Below are positions 32,589-43,412 of a stretch of 64,000 bases of DNA, in pieces. Location: the NCBI GenBank assembly GCA_023014485.1, contig JAJOZX010002351.1, forward strand, positions 1 to 64,000. Direction: 5' to 3'. Position 1 is the stretch's first letter. Each line of letters opens with the position of its first letter. The position numbers were made by a program, and so were the translations under genes. This DNA comes from Bathynomus jamesi (Eukaryota; Arthropoda; Malacostraca; Isopoda; Cirolanidae). The notes under the pieces were generated by a model. It searched no databases. It saw nothing but the letters and a program-made list of their open reading frames with translations, and had not been told where the DNA came from.

Positions 32589-32947
32589 TGGGGGACTCCT
32601 CTGTTAGGAGCAGAAGGACACCTGACATCAATTGTGATGCTTCCAGCATCGGTGACTTGATCAGCTGGTCAGAAGGTGTGTCAGAGCCACCTCTCACCTG
32701 CTCTCTAAGCACCTCAGAGGTGAAAAACTTCATCAGCACCCCCATGGAGGTGCGCAACTGGCCTTGCCACACACAAAGCATTGAGAGGGTTGTTAAAATG
32801 GTGACTGAGGCTTCTGCTAAGTACTTCTCACAGGAAAAGAGGGATGGAGGGATCAGGGCTCAGGAGACCAGCAGGAAGCTGATGTCCAAGTCTGAGTCAA
32901 AGCAGGATTTGTGCAACCTGGCAAAGTTCAAGATGTCAGGAGAATGA
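32589..32947 (+). pseudogene. Element A transposase-like protein, 3' part
   Basis: The frame resumes exactly after the Polinton with DSSVRSRRTPDINC and runs to a TGA at 32947. It contains WPCHTQSIERVVKMVTEA, matching FPCHTQAVERSIKLVTEA at the C-terminus of the element B protein. Its reading frame is in register with the 5' part across the duplicated target bases. This is direct evidence that one gene was split by the Polinton. Confidence 0.85.
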
Positions 32948-33423
32948 TCTTTGTAATTATATCCAGTGATATACATGCAGTTCACCTATTAATAAATATA
33001 TGTAAAGTTGATTTGGCCTTGTCAATATAAATGATTTACCTTATATCTTTTAATATATTATAAAGGGGTTCAAAAGGGTAAAATTGGCAATTTAGAAATA
33101 CAAAATGATATAGGTTAGAGTTATCCTATCCAAAAAATAAGCTCATATTTGAATTCCCCATGTAAAAACATAATTTAGACACCCCTGATGGTAGGATTTC
33201 CTTCAGATTCATGTTGTCACCTGAGTACGACCCGCCCTAATATACTAGACTAGATATAGAAACGATATATTAGAAATGGGCATCAATTCAACGAAAACCC
33301 TACCCTCAATGAAAACTTTAAAGAGGGTGATTAATTGTGCGTATAATGATGTACACTTCTTTCCTGCGAAAATGTTCCTTATACCCGAAATACTGTATAG
33401 ACGTCAACAGATCCAAATTCTAA

Positions 33424-33663
33424 ACAAATATGATAATAAAAACCCACTCTAATAGACAGAGTTTATTTCCACAACAGTTTCGATGCCCACTGGCATCCTC
33501 TTCGGGTGGATACAGAAAAACGAATGAACCAAAAACAAGAGGGAAAACAGTCCAGGGACCATTGAGAAACTGAGAATAACTGTTGTGGAAATAAACTCTG
33601 TCTATTAGAGTGGGTTTTTATTATTATATTTTGACTTTCACGTAGAAAAGTGAAGTTTTTTGC
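33424..33663. mobile_element. Short element with ~45-bp inverted ends and a ~15-bp flanking duplication
   Basis: The stretch AATAAAAACCCACTCTAATA… at 33434 is repeated inverted at about 33582-33630. ATTCTAAACAAATAT occurs on both sides (33416 and 33665), which could be a long target duplication or the satellite monomer itself. On the minus strand a CCGAAGA-stem-GAAAC arrangement (about 33485-33512) resembles a degenerate hammerhead core. Confidence 0.55.
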
Positions 33664-34083
33664 ATTCTAAACAAATATTTGACTAAAAACTATATATTAC
33701 AATAGTAATGGGCATCAGTTCACAAAATTCCAAAGCCTCACTGAACACCATGATCACCACAGCGTTTAGACGTCTTAATGGTGCATATAACGACATATCC
33801 CTCATTCATGCGTAAATGACCCTTATAATATGTCCATCAAAAGGTTAGAATTTTAAGCAAAAAATTCAACTTAAAGCGATATACTAAGAGAGGGCATCAA
33901 TATAAAAAAAACCCTAAAACCTCCATTGAACACTAGGATCACACGAACGTTTAGAGGAGATAATGATACATAGAACGACATTCCCCTCGTTCTTAGACAA
34001 ATTTTGTATAGATATTTTTATACCCCAAATATGGCCATAAAGAGAATCAAATTCAAAGCAAATATTCCACTGCAAATTATATA

Positions 34084-35460
34084 CGAGGACCACTCAATAT
34101 ATTTTGCCACACCTTTTTTTTTTCTTTCCAAGTTTCCTTGTAAGTTCCAGAAATTTTGTACAGAAGTAGTTACATATCTTTTATACAAGTTTTCACTTTT
34201 CCACATAGTCTCCATCTTTTTCTACGGCTTTCCTCCACCTCGAAACAAGGGCCTTTATTCCTTGCTGGTAAAAGTCCGCTGGGTTCCGCTGGAGCCACCT
34301 CTTAACCTCCTTAACAACCTCATCGTCACTCTGAAACTTTCTTCCACGGATAGCATCCTTCATTGGCCCAAACAAATGGAAGTCTGAAGGTGCCAGATCC
34401 GGGCTGTATGCAGGGTGGGGTAACACAGTCAAGCGCATTTTTGTGATGGCCTCTCTTGTTTGCAAACTGTTGTGTGGTCTTGCGTTATCGTGCAAAAGAA
34501 TGACGTCTTCCAGTTTTCTCTCCGGTCGAACTCGCTTTATTCGTCTCTGGAGTCTCTGTAGGGTATCAATATATGCCTCTGAGATGATTGTTTGTCCTTT
34601 CTTCATAATGTCCACCAGAATCACCCCTTTCATGTCCCACAAGACGGTGGCCACAACCTTTCTTGCAGAGGGAGCCATTTTGAACTTTTTCTTGTGTGGG
34701 GAGTCTGCGTGATGCCACTCCATGGATTGGCGTTTTGTTTCAGGTTGAAAGTGATGTACGCAAGTCTCATCCCCAGTCACAATTCGTGAAAGGAAGTCAT
34801 CCCCTTCTGTCTCGTATCGAACCAACGACTCAGAAGCAATTTCTTTTCTTTGGACTTTGTGATCTTCAGTCAGTTGGCGAGGAACAAACCGTGAACACAT
34901 TTTGAGTATCCCAATTGCTGAATTATCGTATTCACACTTCCTTCACTAATTCCTAGCTCCAGTGATAGCTCCTTGTATGTGACGCGCCGATTTGATCGAA
35001 TGATGCTTTTAGCACGTTGCAAAGTCTGAGATGTGACAGCCGATGCCGGGTGACCGCTGCGTGGCTCATCATCGAGGCTGGCTCTCCCTCTCTCCGATGA
35101 TCTCACACGTTTAGACCAGCGTCCAACTGTGCTTCGATCAACAACAGCATCTCCGTAAACGTTTTGTAGACGCTTGTGAATATTTCCAACTGTTTTCTTC
35201 TCTGCGGTTAAGAACTCGATAACAGCACTCTGTTTACGACGCACATCACTGTCAGACGCCATTTTCGAAACTGCGTTAACCATCGGTTTTATAGAAGGGC
35301 GTTTAAAAGCGCTTTTATAGAAGTAGAGGAGGTTCAAACTGGAAAAATCCGGTTATGTGAAGCGCAGAAAGTTGAAACTTACGGCCCGAAAGACATTTCA
35401 GCCCCATGGCCTTTTATTTAGCTAAGAAAAAAGGGTGTGGAAAAATATATTGAGTGTCCT
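34084..35460 (-). mobile_element. Mariner element (DD34D), copy 1
   Basis: The ends are inverted repeats: CGAGGACCACTCAATATATT at 34084 and an imperfect partner ending near 35460. TA dinucleotides flank the element. It encodes one transposase on the minus strand and is inserted in the satellite array. Confidence 0.85.
34193..35289 (-). pseudogene. Mariner transposase, one frameshift
   Basis: The N-terminal frame (34870-35289, ATG in MVNAVSKMASDSDVRRKQ) holds two helix-turn-helix motifs, including VDRSTVGRWSKRV and ELGISEGSVNTII. The catalytic frame (34193-34900) has the first aspartate in VTGDETCVHH, the second in HDNARPH and the third in YSPDLAPSDFHLF, with 34 residues between the last two (DD34D). 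A lost base near 34898 separates the frames; mariner copy 2 is continuous there. About 365 residues in all. It would otherwise be complete. Confidence 0.9.
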
Positions 35461-37040
35461 TAGTGTTAGTAATAGGAATCACTTCATAAAAATTCATAGC
35501 CTCAATGAAAATCACGATCATTCTGATGGGGGTAATGATGTATATAACAACATACCCTTCATTCTTAAGGAAATGTTCCTTATACCTCAAATATGACCAT
35601 GAACAGACTGAAATTCGAAACATGTTTGACTAAATTGGATATAAAATTAATGGGTATCATTTCACAAAAATCCAGTCTCATTAAACTTCACAATTATTAC
35701 AACCTTTTGAAGTCGTATTGTTACGTATAACGACATTCCCTTCATTCCTGAGAAAATGTTTCTTATACCCGAAATATGGCCATCCACAGATTCGAATTGA
35801 AAACAAATATTCGATTAAATGTTATATACTAGAAATGGGTATCAATTCATAAAAAATAAATGTTTCAGGGCACACAAAGATTATTGCAACGTTAACAGAA
35901 GATAATGCGGCGTATAACGACATACCTTTCATTCCTGCCAATATTCCTTATACCCAAAATATGTCTATCAACAGATTCAAATTTAAAACAAATATTCGAT
36001 TAAAATTTATATACTGGAAATAGACATCAGTTTACAATAATTCAAAGCCCCAGTGAACACCACGATCATCACAACGTATGCAAAGGGTAATGGTGCATAT
36101 AACAACCTTCTCCTCATTACTCCAAAAATGTTCCTTATACCCCAGATATGGCCATCAGCAGATTCAATTTCTAAACAAATATTCAACTGAAGGCGACATC
36201 CTAAGAATTGCCATCAATACAAATAAAAAACACGATCATTCCAACATTTAGAGGAGGTTATGGTGCGTTGGTGCGTATAACGACATACCTTTCATTACTG
36301 CAAAAATGTTCCTTTTGCCACAAATATGGGCATCGATAGATTAAAATTCAAAATAAATATTCGACTGAATATGATGTACTTGATATGGGCATTAAATAAA
36401 AAAAAATAAAAATATAAACAAAGCCTAAATGAACACCATGTTCATCAAAATGTTTGTTGGGGTTAGTGCTACGTACAATAACATATCCCTCATTTTAACA
36501 AACCTGTTCTTTATTACTCCAAATGTGACCATCAGCATATTCAGATTCAAAACAAATATTCGACTAAAGGTGATATACTGCACTACAAATTGGCATAAGT
36601 TTACAAAAGAGGTAAGGCCTCAATGAACACTATGATCATCACATAGTTTACAGGGAAGAAACTGGTGCGTTTATAGACATACCCTCTCATTCCTGCAAAA
36701 ATTTTCCTTATACCTCAAATATGGCCTCAACAGATTCAAATTCAAAACAAACTTTCTACTGAAAATAATATACTATAAATGGGCATTAATACACAAAATT
36801 CCAAAGCCTCAATGAACACCCTGTTCTTCAGAATGTTCAGAGGGTGTATTGCTGCTTACGTATAATGTTATACGCATCCTCTCTACTTTAAAATTTTCAC
36901 TTATCTTTAAATTTTCTTATATCTTTTAACTTTCCTTCTTAAACAGACTTCTTAAACAGACTTCTTAAATCCAAAGAAGACACAGTAATGCTTCGTTTTG
37001 CATGTTGTTGCATAACATATCAAGTTTATTATATTTCTCA
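35461..37040. other. Satellite continuation and AT-rich sequence without genes
   Basis: Satellite monomers continue to about 36800. From 36870 to 37040 is AT-rich sequence with a short duplicated AACAGACTTCTTAA. No gene. Confidence 0.65.
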
Positions 37041-37180
37041 TTAAATCTCAACATATTCGCCGTTAGTTACACGTAGCACATCCAAGCGAAATTCGAGTTC
37101 ACGCCATACGTTCACTAACATATCTCGCGTGACACCGTTGATGGCATTACAAATCCTTGCACTGAGAGATGTCGAAAACT
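37041..37180 (-). pseudogene. C-terminal remnant of a DD41D-like transposase
   Basis: The open stretch ends ICNAINGVTRDMLVNVWRELEFRLDVLRVTNGEYVEI before a stop. This resembles the C-terminus of the transposases at 51.1-52.1 kb and 10.4 kb in position of the W, RL and final VE/IE residues. Nothing upstream is recognisable. A relic. Confidence 0.5.
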
Positions 37181-37483
37181 TGTAGAAACATATCCAAAAC
37201 GAATCATTGAAGTCATTCAAGTAAAAGATAGACACACAAATTATTAAATAATTTTGTAAGTAAAATGTACGAAAACTTTTGCATTTTAACTTTTTTTTAT
37301 TTTCCTCAAATTATTTGATGTTTTACATCATACGTTGGAGTTGAACTAATTTTTTTATTTGTTAAATTCTTCCAAACGAACGCTAAACTTTTCATACCCT
37401 ATGCATGGTACAAAAGATAAGGACGAATATAACTGAAATATTTCTCTGTACGAATACTTATAAGCGCCACTATATACAGTATA

Positions 37484-38087
37484 CAGGGTGTCCCATAAGT
37501 CCAGCATCATAGGAAAAATAATAAAAAAAGGCAAAACAAAAGCTTTCATTTACAGAACGTGCTCAATATGTATTGTTCCGTAGCCCATTCACAAAATTCC
37601 ATCCGCCGGTCGGGATCATCTTCGCTTAATTTCTGTAGGATCTGAAGCTTATATGGATGCCATTTGTGAGCCTGAAGAATGCGATGGATGCTACTTTTCG
37701 ACACTCCTGTCTCGGCGGACAATCGCCGAAGAGACTTTTTTGGGACTTCTGTTAAAATGAGCCAGGATAGCAGTGGCTGTATCATCGTCAGTGGACCTCC
37801 TTGAAGGTCCACTGCGTGGTTTATCTTCTATGGATCCTGTTTCCTTAAACTTTGCAACAAGTCTGCTAACACAACTCTGTGTTATTGGCTCGCGGTCTGG
37901 ATGCAGTCTGTTAAATTCAGCAGCGGCCTCTCTTTGACTCCGATTTCCTATGAGTAGAATTATCTGGATTCGTTCTTCCTTGCTCACAGACATTATGGCC
38001 TGTAGAAAGAGAAAAATATGAATTATGGTTTGTAGAAATATAAAAATATGAATTTCTCCTATGATGCCGGACTTATGGGACACCCTG
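37484..38087 (-). mobile_element. DD41D transposon, internal-deletion copy
   Basis: The ends CAGGGTGTCCCATAAGTCC (37484) and its inverse (38087) match the full-length element at 50986-52199. The 5' transposase part (37691-37993, starting MSVSKEERIQ) and the extreme 3' end (AATATGTATTGTTCC, 37560) are joined after loss of the catalytic core. The remaining protein covers the helix-turn-helix domains up to FCEWAT. Confidence 0.88.
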
Positions 38088-38774
38088 TAGTATATACTGA
38101 AACTAATATAATGTACTCGCTTGCCTGCTATGGTAACATATAAGATCCTATATTTTTTCCTATCAGGATTAAGATCAGGATTTAAAAAAATTTATTTTAC
38201 AGTTTCAGAATAGGGCTGAGGATTTTTAAATTTGAACAGGATCAGTATCAGGATCTCCGTTTTATCTCTAGTCTTTGTACAATAATACTGATCTGTTGTG
38301 AGGGAAGCGCTTCGAGATCTCACCTGGGAAATCTTTCCTGAAATCTCTCATCCTTTTGAAGAGGGGTCTCTTGTAGCTGGTCAGATGCTCGTCAACGGAA
38401 ATTCTTGGTCTCACCTGGATGCACGCGGCTACGAATTCTCTTTTTACGACTTCATTCGGGTTCACAATCCCAGTAGTTCGTGTTGCTTTGTTCAATTTGG
38501 GCCGATCGAGGAGTCTGGAGGCTTCTATGATGTTTGTCGATTTGGTATTTATTCAGAGATTCTTTTGCAAGGTCTCGATTTTTTTTTTGTTTTATGATTT
38601 CATTTTCGCTTCAGACAGGTTTCTCTGGCCCACTAATTACCATTCGTTCTGCAAGAGTTCAGCTTTCTGGCTGAGGGATCCTACTTGTTCCGTGAGCGTC
38701 CGCGCAATCTCATTGAGCTCCTCGATTAGGAAGCTCTTCAGGAGCTGGAAGAGTTTGCAATGATCATTGCTCAA
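38088..38774 (-). other. Unassigned sequence with possible decayed retroelement ORF
   Basis: The minus strand has open stretches 38637-38828 (helical, EELNEIARTLTEQVGSLSQK) and 38268-38495. They look coding in composition and would be separated by breaks, possibly part of a LINE ORF1. I cannot identify it. ATTGCTCAA (38766-38774) is the left target duplication of element B. Confidence 0.35.
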
Positions 38775-40109
38775 TAGGGTGGAGTGAAAAAAACTTTTTT
38801 CAGAATTCAGTTTTGTAGGGTCATCCAAAAGTTAGTCTGTGGTACCAATAAGAAATCTGTAAAATATTAGCTACCTGCGACATCAACTTCACCGGCCCCA
38901 AGGAAGTCAAAGATTTTGCCTTTCAGGTGCCCCCAAAAATTAATAAAAAATTCAAAGATTTAAGCGTATCTTCCGTTGTGTTTATGCTAGGAAGATCAAT
39001 TTTGTTTCATTTGATTTGTCTGTTTATGTTCTTTAACTTTACCTTTATACAGTTTTTCCCATTTCTCACAGAAATATGAAAAATTTGGTATCTCATGAAA
39101 AATACTAACAAAAAATAAGGGTTTTTATTGCTTTCGTTGATTGGTTGATGTTAAGCGTCATTCATTGATTCACTTTTCTTTTAGAAGCTCATAAAATAGC
39201 TGCATGGCTTTAAATACTAGGGGCCCTCAATATATTTTGCCCCACCATTTATTTTAGCTAAATAATAGGCTATGGGGCAGAAATGTCTTTTGAGCCGTAA
39301 GTTTGAACTTTCTGCACTTCACATAACCGGATTTTTCCAGTTTGAACCTCTCCTCCTTGTATAAAACCGCTTTCAAATGCCCTTCTATAAAACCGAGAGT
39401 TAACGCAGTTTCGAAAATGGCATCTGACAGTGATGTGTGTCGTAAACAGAGAGCTGGTATCGAGTTATTAACCGCAGAGAAGGAAACAGTTGGAAATATC
39501 CACAAACGTCTACAAAACGTTTACGGAGATGCTGTTGTTGATCGAAGCACAGTTGGACGCTGGTCTAAACGAGTGAGATCATCGGAGAGAGGGGGAGCCA
39601 GCCTCGATGATGAGCCACACAGCGGTCGCCCGCCATCGGCTGTGACATCTCAGACTGTGCAACGTGCTAACAGCATCATTCGATGAAATCGGCGCGTCAC
39701 ATAGAAGGAGCTATCACTGCAGCTAGGAATTAGTGAAGGAAGTGTGAATACGATAATTCAGCAACTGGGATACTCAAAAGTGTGTTCACGGTTTGTTCCT
39801 CGCCAACTGACTGAAGATCACAAAGCCCAAAGAAAAGAAATTGCTTCTGATCGTTAGTTCGATACGAGACAGAAGGGGATGACTTCCTTTCACGAATTGT
39901 GACTGGGGATGAGACTTGGGTACACCACTTTGAACCTGAAACAAAACGCCAATCCATGGAGTGGCATCACGCAGACTCCCCACGCAAGAAAAAGTTCAAA
40001 ATGGCTCCCTCTGCAGCTGCAGGAAAGGTTATGGCCACCATCTTGTGGGACATGAAAGGGGTGATTCTGGTGGACATTATGAAGAAAGGACAAACAATCA
40101 ACTCAGAGG

Positions 40110-40536
40110 GGTCTGTATCGAAGGAGTGACATTTCAAAGGAGTGACATAACAAAGGAGTGACATAAATACCGTAACGAAGGAGTGCATAACAAAGGAGTG
40201 ACAAATCGGAGATAAAATTCAAAGGAGTATAATTATTAAAATTTTATTTAAAAAAACAAAATTTGTTAGAATTGTTAAAATTAAGATTTTATTTCAAAAA
40301 CTAGAAACCTAACCTAACCTAACCTAACCTAACCTAACCTAACCTAACAGTTGCAAGCCTCTCTTCCCTCTGGATTTGTTCTTTCTTCTTCTTTGTTGGT
40401 ATTTTCGTGTCACTCCTTTGAATTTTATCTCCGATTTGTCACTCCTTTGTTATGTCACTCCTTTGAATTTTATCTCCGATTTGTCACTCCTTTGTTATGT
40501 CACTCCTTCGTTATGTCACTCCTTTGAATAGGACCG
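40110..40536. mobile_element. 427-bp inverted-repeat element with subterminal GGAGTGACA arrays and telomere-like core
   Basis: It is flanked by ACTCAGAGG (40101-40109 and 40537-40545), a clean 9-bp duplication within the mariner gene. The ends are GGTC…GACC(G). AAAGGAGTGACATAAC-type units occur about six times on the left and, inverted, about seven times on the right. The centre holds an AT-rich stretch and (CCTAA)8. No ORF. Confidence 0.9.
40308..40347. repeat. Interstitial (CCTAA)8, the arthropod telomere repeat
   Basis: Eight perfect CCTAA units, equal to TTAGG on the other strand, lie inside the 427-bp element. Confidence 0.95.
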
Positions 40537-41036
40537 ACTCAGAGGCATATATTGCTACCCTACAGAGGCTCCAGACACGTATAAAGCGAGTTCGACCGGA
40601 GAGAAAACTGGAAGACGTCCTTCTTTTGCACGATGACGCAAGACCACACAACAGTTTGCAAACAAGAGAGGCCATCACAAAAATGCGCTTGACTCTGTTA
40701 CCCCACCCTCCATACAACCCGGATCTGGTACCTTCAGACTTCCATTTGTTTGGGCCAATGAAGGATGCTATTCGTGAAAGAAAGTTTCAGAGTGACGATG
40801 AGGTTGTTGAGGAGGTTAAGAGGTGGCTCCAACGGAACCCAGCGGACTTTTACCAGCAAGGAATAAAGGCCTTTGTTTCGAGGTGGAGGAAAGCCGTAGA
40901 AAAGGATGGAGACTTTGTGGAGAAATAAAAACTTGTAAAAAAGGTATGTAACTACTTGTGTACAAAATTTCTGGAACTTACAAGGAAACTTGGAAAGAAA
41001 AAAAAAGGTGGGGCAAAATATAGTGAGTAGCCCTCG

Positions 41037-41216
41037 TATATTTGTTTATTGGAGCAGCTCTCCGCTAATTTAAGCTAGATACGAGCCATGCATATCTCGG
41101 CTTAAATTACCCAGAACTCACATGGAGGTGGCTACTCTTTGAGTTCCACCCTAACTCACCCACCACAATAATTTAGAAAGCTTCTTAGTTTTGTAGTCTC
41201 TCTTGGTTTCAAATGA
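41037..41216. other. Element B interior, noncoding
   Basis: A short AT-rich stretch between the mariner and the transposase stop. It contains the palindromic TTAAGC…GCTTAAAT pair around 41070 and 41100. No gene. Confidence 0.4.
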
Positions 41217-43412
41217 TTACATTATTGCTTGAGATGCAATTTTGGTTTTAACGTAGCCATCTCTCCTCTCACTTCCATAAACTGCTCTTGCCGCTTCTGT
41301 TACGAGTTTGATACTCCTTTCTACTGCTTGTGTATGACAAGGGAATTGAAAGAGTTTTAATTTTTCTTCGCTACTGTTCTCAGCCAATGATGTCATTATT
41401 GTCAACTCCTCTTTGGTTAAGTGTTTTGTCAATGGTGCCTCAAGCCTGATGGGACTATCTGTCCAAAATATAATATCAGTGTAGTCAAGTGCATGGAAAT
41501 TTGGTTTTGGTACACTGAATTCGCGAATGCGTTTCATTTTTTCAGCTTAAAATCTTGCTACTTCGATCCTTCGTATTGCCAATTTTCGAATGTTTGGCTG
41601 GTTATCAGTAATCATTGCAAGAAGAAGGTTCTCTTGATGAGCAAAGTAGACGTTACGAATGATAACTTTATCAACAATATCTCTAAGCTCCTTTGTTAGG
41701 TATCTTGAATAAGCTACCATATGCCACAGGTGACGAGGTCCATCATAGCACCAAGGTTTTGTCTTGATCGTGAACCACATCGGAGCATAAACTTTGACGA
41801 TGTATTCTACCAGCACTTTTAAGCTATCCATCGGATTTTCACATCCCATTTAGAAACGCAGAATGCGGTTAGCAATAGTCAACCATCTGGACTGGACCAT
41901 TGGCCCAGGTTAAAGATTTGCTAAGTCATTGCTGCAGCACCCAGAAGTAATAGCCTGAGAAGCTTTATAGAGGTACGATTGATCTGCACTTAGATCATCG
42001 GAATCAGTAATTGGAAGAGGATTTCTTTCCACGGCTTCAAACTTAACTATTGGTTGGTCGACAGATTTTAATGCTTTTCCAATTCGTCCTGACATTTCTC
42101 GTGGACGATGGGAGGGAGCAACGAGGTGTTCTAATAAATGCCTCAATGGTAACTCATTAAAATGAAAGAGACAACTAAATCAGTGGAAGGGGTTGTTTAA
42201 GTTCTGCTTCAAATTTTTTAATATGCCTCCTTTTATTCCAGTATTGACTGCAGTGCCATCACAGCCACTGCCAACAATATTTCTAACAATGATATTTTTG
42301 CATCCCAAGAACTCCAAAATGCCTTTATAAATGCTTTTTGCTGTGCTCAATTCTGGAGATATGTGGCCAAAGTAAGTTGAGCCTGGTTCTTTCAAAACGA
42401 CAATATGCTCTTCCATAGTAATCCTAGAATGATACTTACTACCTTTCATTATCATAACGTGTGTTCGATCTTTTCTTCCATCAAAGTAGAGACCCATAAC
42501 ATAATCATTTGAACTGAAAGTTGAGGTATCTTCAGAGAGATCTTTTCTAATCTTGCTCCTTTCTCGTCTTATCTTGCTTCTGTCGATCACTGAAGAAGTA
42601 TCTTCACTATTAGTTAATTTTAAATCTTGGAAAACAGCAGATACAAGAGCTTCCCCAGTACGGTCAGATATTCTTCTTCGATCGCATTCTCTACCCACTG
42701 TTGGCAACCGCATTCTCATCTGTGAAGGTCCGGGATTAATTATTTGCTTTATCGTGAGTTTAGACGGCTCACTGCTTTCGTCCGTTTCGCTGGAACTTGA
42801 CGAAACAGTTGCAGCAGTATCAAATTCTTTCATTCCTTTCGAGATCTGTGCTGTATATTCCTCATACTTTTGTGTAGCCCTTTTTATTTTTTTCCCATCT
42901 TTTGGTGACCCTTTGTCTACGGATCTAATCATCATTTTTCGAGAAGTTCGTTGGTCATTAAGGAAATCGCTTTCCAGAACAGGAACTTTTCGGTCTTCAC
43001 ATTTACAAAAAGTTATATCAAAGAGCTTCAGTGAGTCAAGTTTAAATTTGTGAAGCAATGCTTGATAGGATGCTTGGTCTTTCCGCCCTTTGAATTGTTT
43101 CAAGACATTTTGATATTTTTCGTACAAACATTGGATGCACTGCGTTATGGTCTTATGATGGCTAGTTGGAATAGAAGTACGATCCCATACAGTCTTTACT
43201 TTTTAGGCAACGACTGTGGCATCATAAATTTTTGGATTATCTACTCCTGACTTAATTCTTTCCTGTCTAACATAAAGAAAACACTGAAGTATATCTTCGG
43301 ACGAAGGCAAATAAATCAGTGGGAGATCCTTTGGTGATCCAAAGATTGGATTCAGCTGTTGAGTATTCCTTGTCTTCCTTTTTGCTGATTCATTCGCGGC
43401 CATGAAAGCCAT
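41217..43412 (-). pseudogene. Element B transposase-like protein (stops and one frameshift)
   Basis: Reading leftward from the ATG at 43412 (MAFMAANESAKRKT) there is a ~70-residue start, then an in-frame stop near 43205. The frame resumes with a single CKCEDRKVPV patch, a charged segment, LYFDGRKDRTHV, SGCDGTAVNTGIKGG and a stop near 42180. It continues with FHFNELPLRHLL, SGRIGKALKSVD, a frameshift near 41915, SRWLTIANRILRF, another stop near 41850, then YAPMWFTIKTKP. The C-terminus has FPCHTQAVERSIKLVTEAA and ends at 41217. The order of motifs is the same as in element A's protein. I infer an RNase H-like transposase of about 730 residues; its superfamily is unknown to me. Confidence 0.8.

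Larger units (their letters stand above)
11931..33239. mobile_element. Element A: TAGGG-ended DNA transposon with 9-bp target duplication, split by a Polinton
   Basis: The 5' end is TAGGGCGGGTC at 11931 and the 3' end is GACCCGCCCTA at 33239. Both ends are flanked by ATATACTAG (11922-11930 and 33240-33248). The ends are imperfect inverted repeats of roughly 150 bp; blocks such as CTAACCTA-CATCATTTTG recur inverted near 12045 and 33110. Removing the Polinton (14088-32588) leaves about 2.8 kb carrying one transposase-like gene. It sits in satellite DNA. I cannot assign it to a named superfamily; element B (38775-44030) has the same end type and a related protein. Confidence 0.8.
33249..36900. 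repeat. Degenerate ~180-190 bp satellite array (interrupted)
   Basis: A monomer containing TTCCTTATACC…AAATATGGCCATCA…AGATTCAAATTCAAAACAAATATTCGAC recurs at about 33371, 33820, 34010, 35575, 35755, 35943, 36129, 36307, 36490 and 36705. Spacing is mostly 178-190 bp. The monomers are strongly diverged. The array is interrupted by the elements at 33424-33663 and 34084-35460, and element A inserted into it. Confidence 0.8.
39390..40928 (+). pseudogene. Mariner transposase, split by an insertion
   Basis: The N-terminal part (VNAVSKMASDSDVCRKQ…) ends at an in-frame stop near 39684 inside the second helix-turn-helix. Further breaks occur near 39855. The segment 39899-40109 carries the first catalytic aspartate (GDETWVHHFEPE). 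After the inserted element the frame continues (40546-40928) with HDDARPH and YNPDLVPSDFHLFG, ending DFVEK. The second motif has DDARPH instead of DNARPH. Not functional. Confidence 0.85.
39220..41036 (+). mobile_element. Mariner element (DD34D), copy 2, nested in element B
   Basis: The ends are GGGGCCCTCAATATATTTTG (39220) and …TATAGTGAGTAGCCCTCG (41036), flanked by TA on both sides. It is about 1.4 kb after removing the inserted element at 40110-40536. Closely related to copy 1 but in opposite orientation. Confidence 0.88.

Noticed and set aside
40308..40347. A true chromosome end or telomere fusion
   Set aside because: The (CCTAA)8 tract is inside a short mobile element with a clear target duplication, so it was carried there.
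42553..43053. Plus-strand 166-codon open frame
   Set aside because: It is the antisense shadow of the element B transposase.
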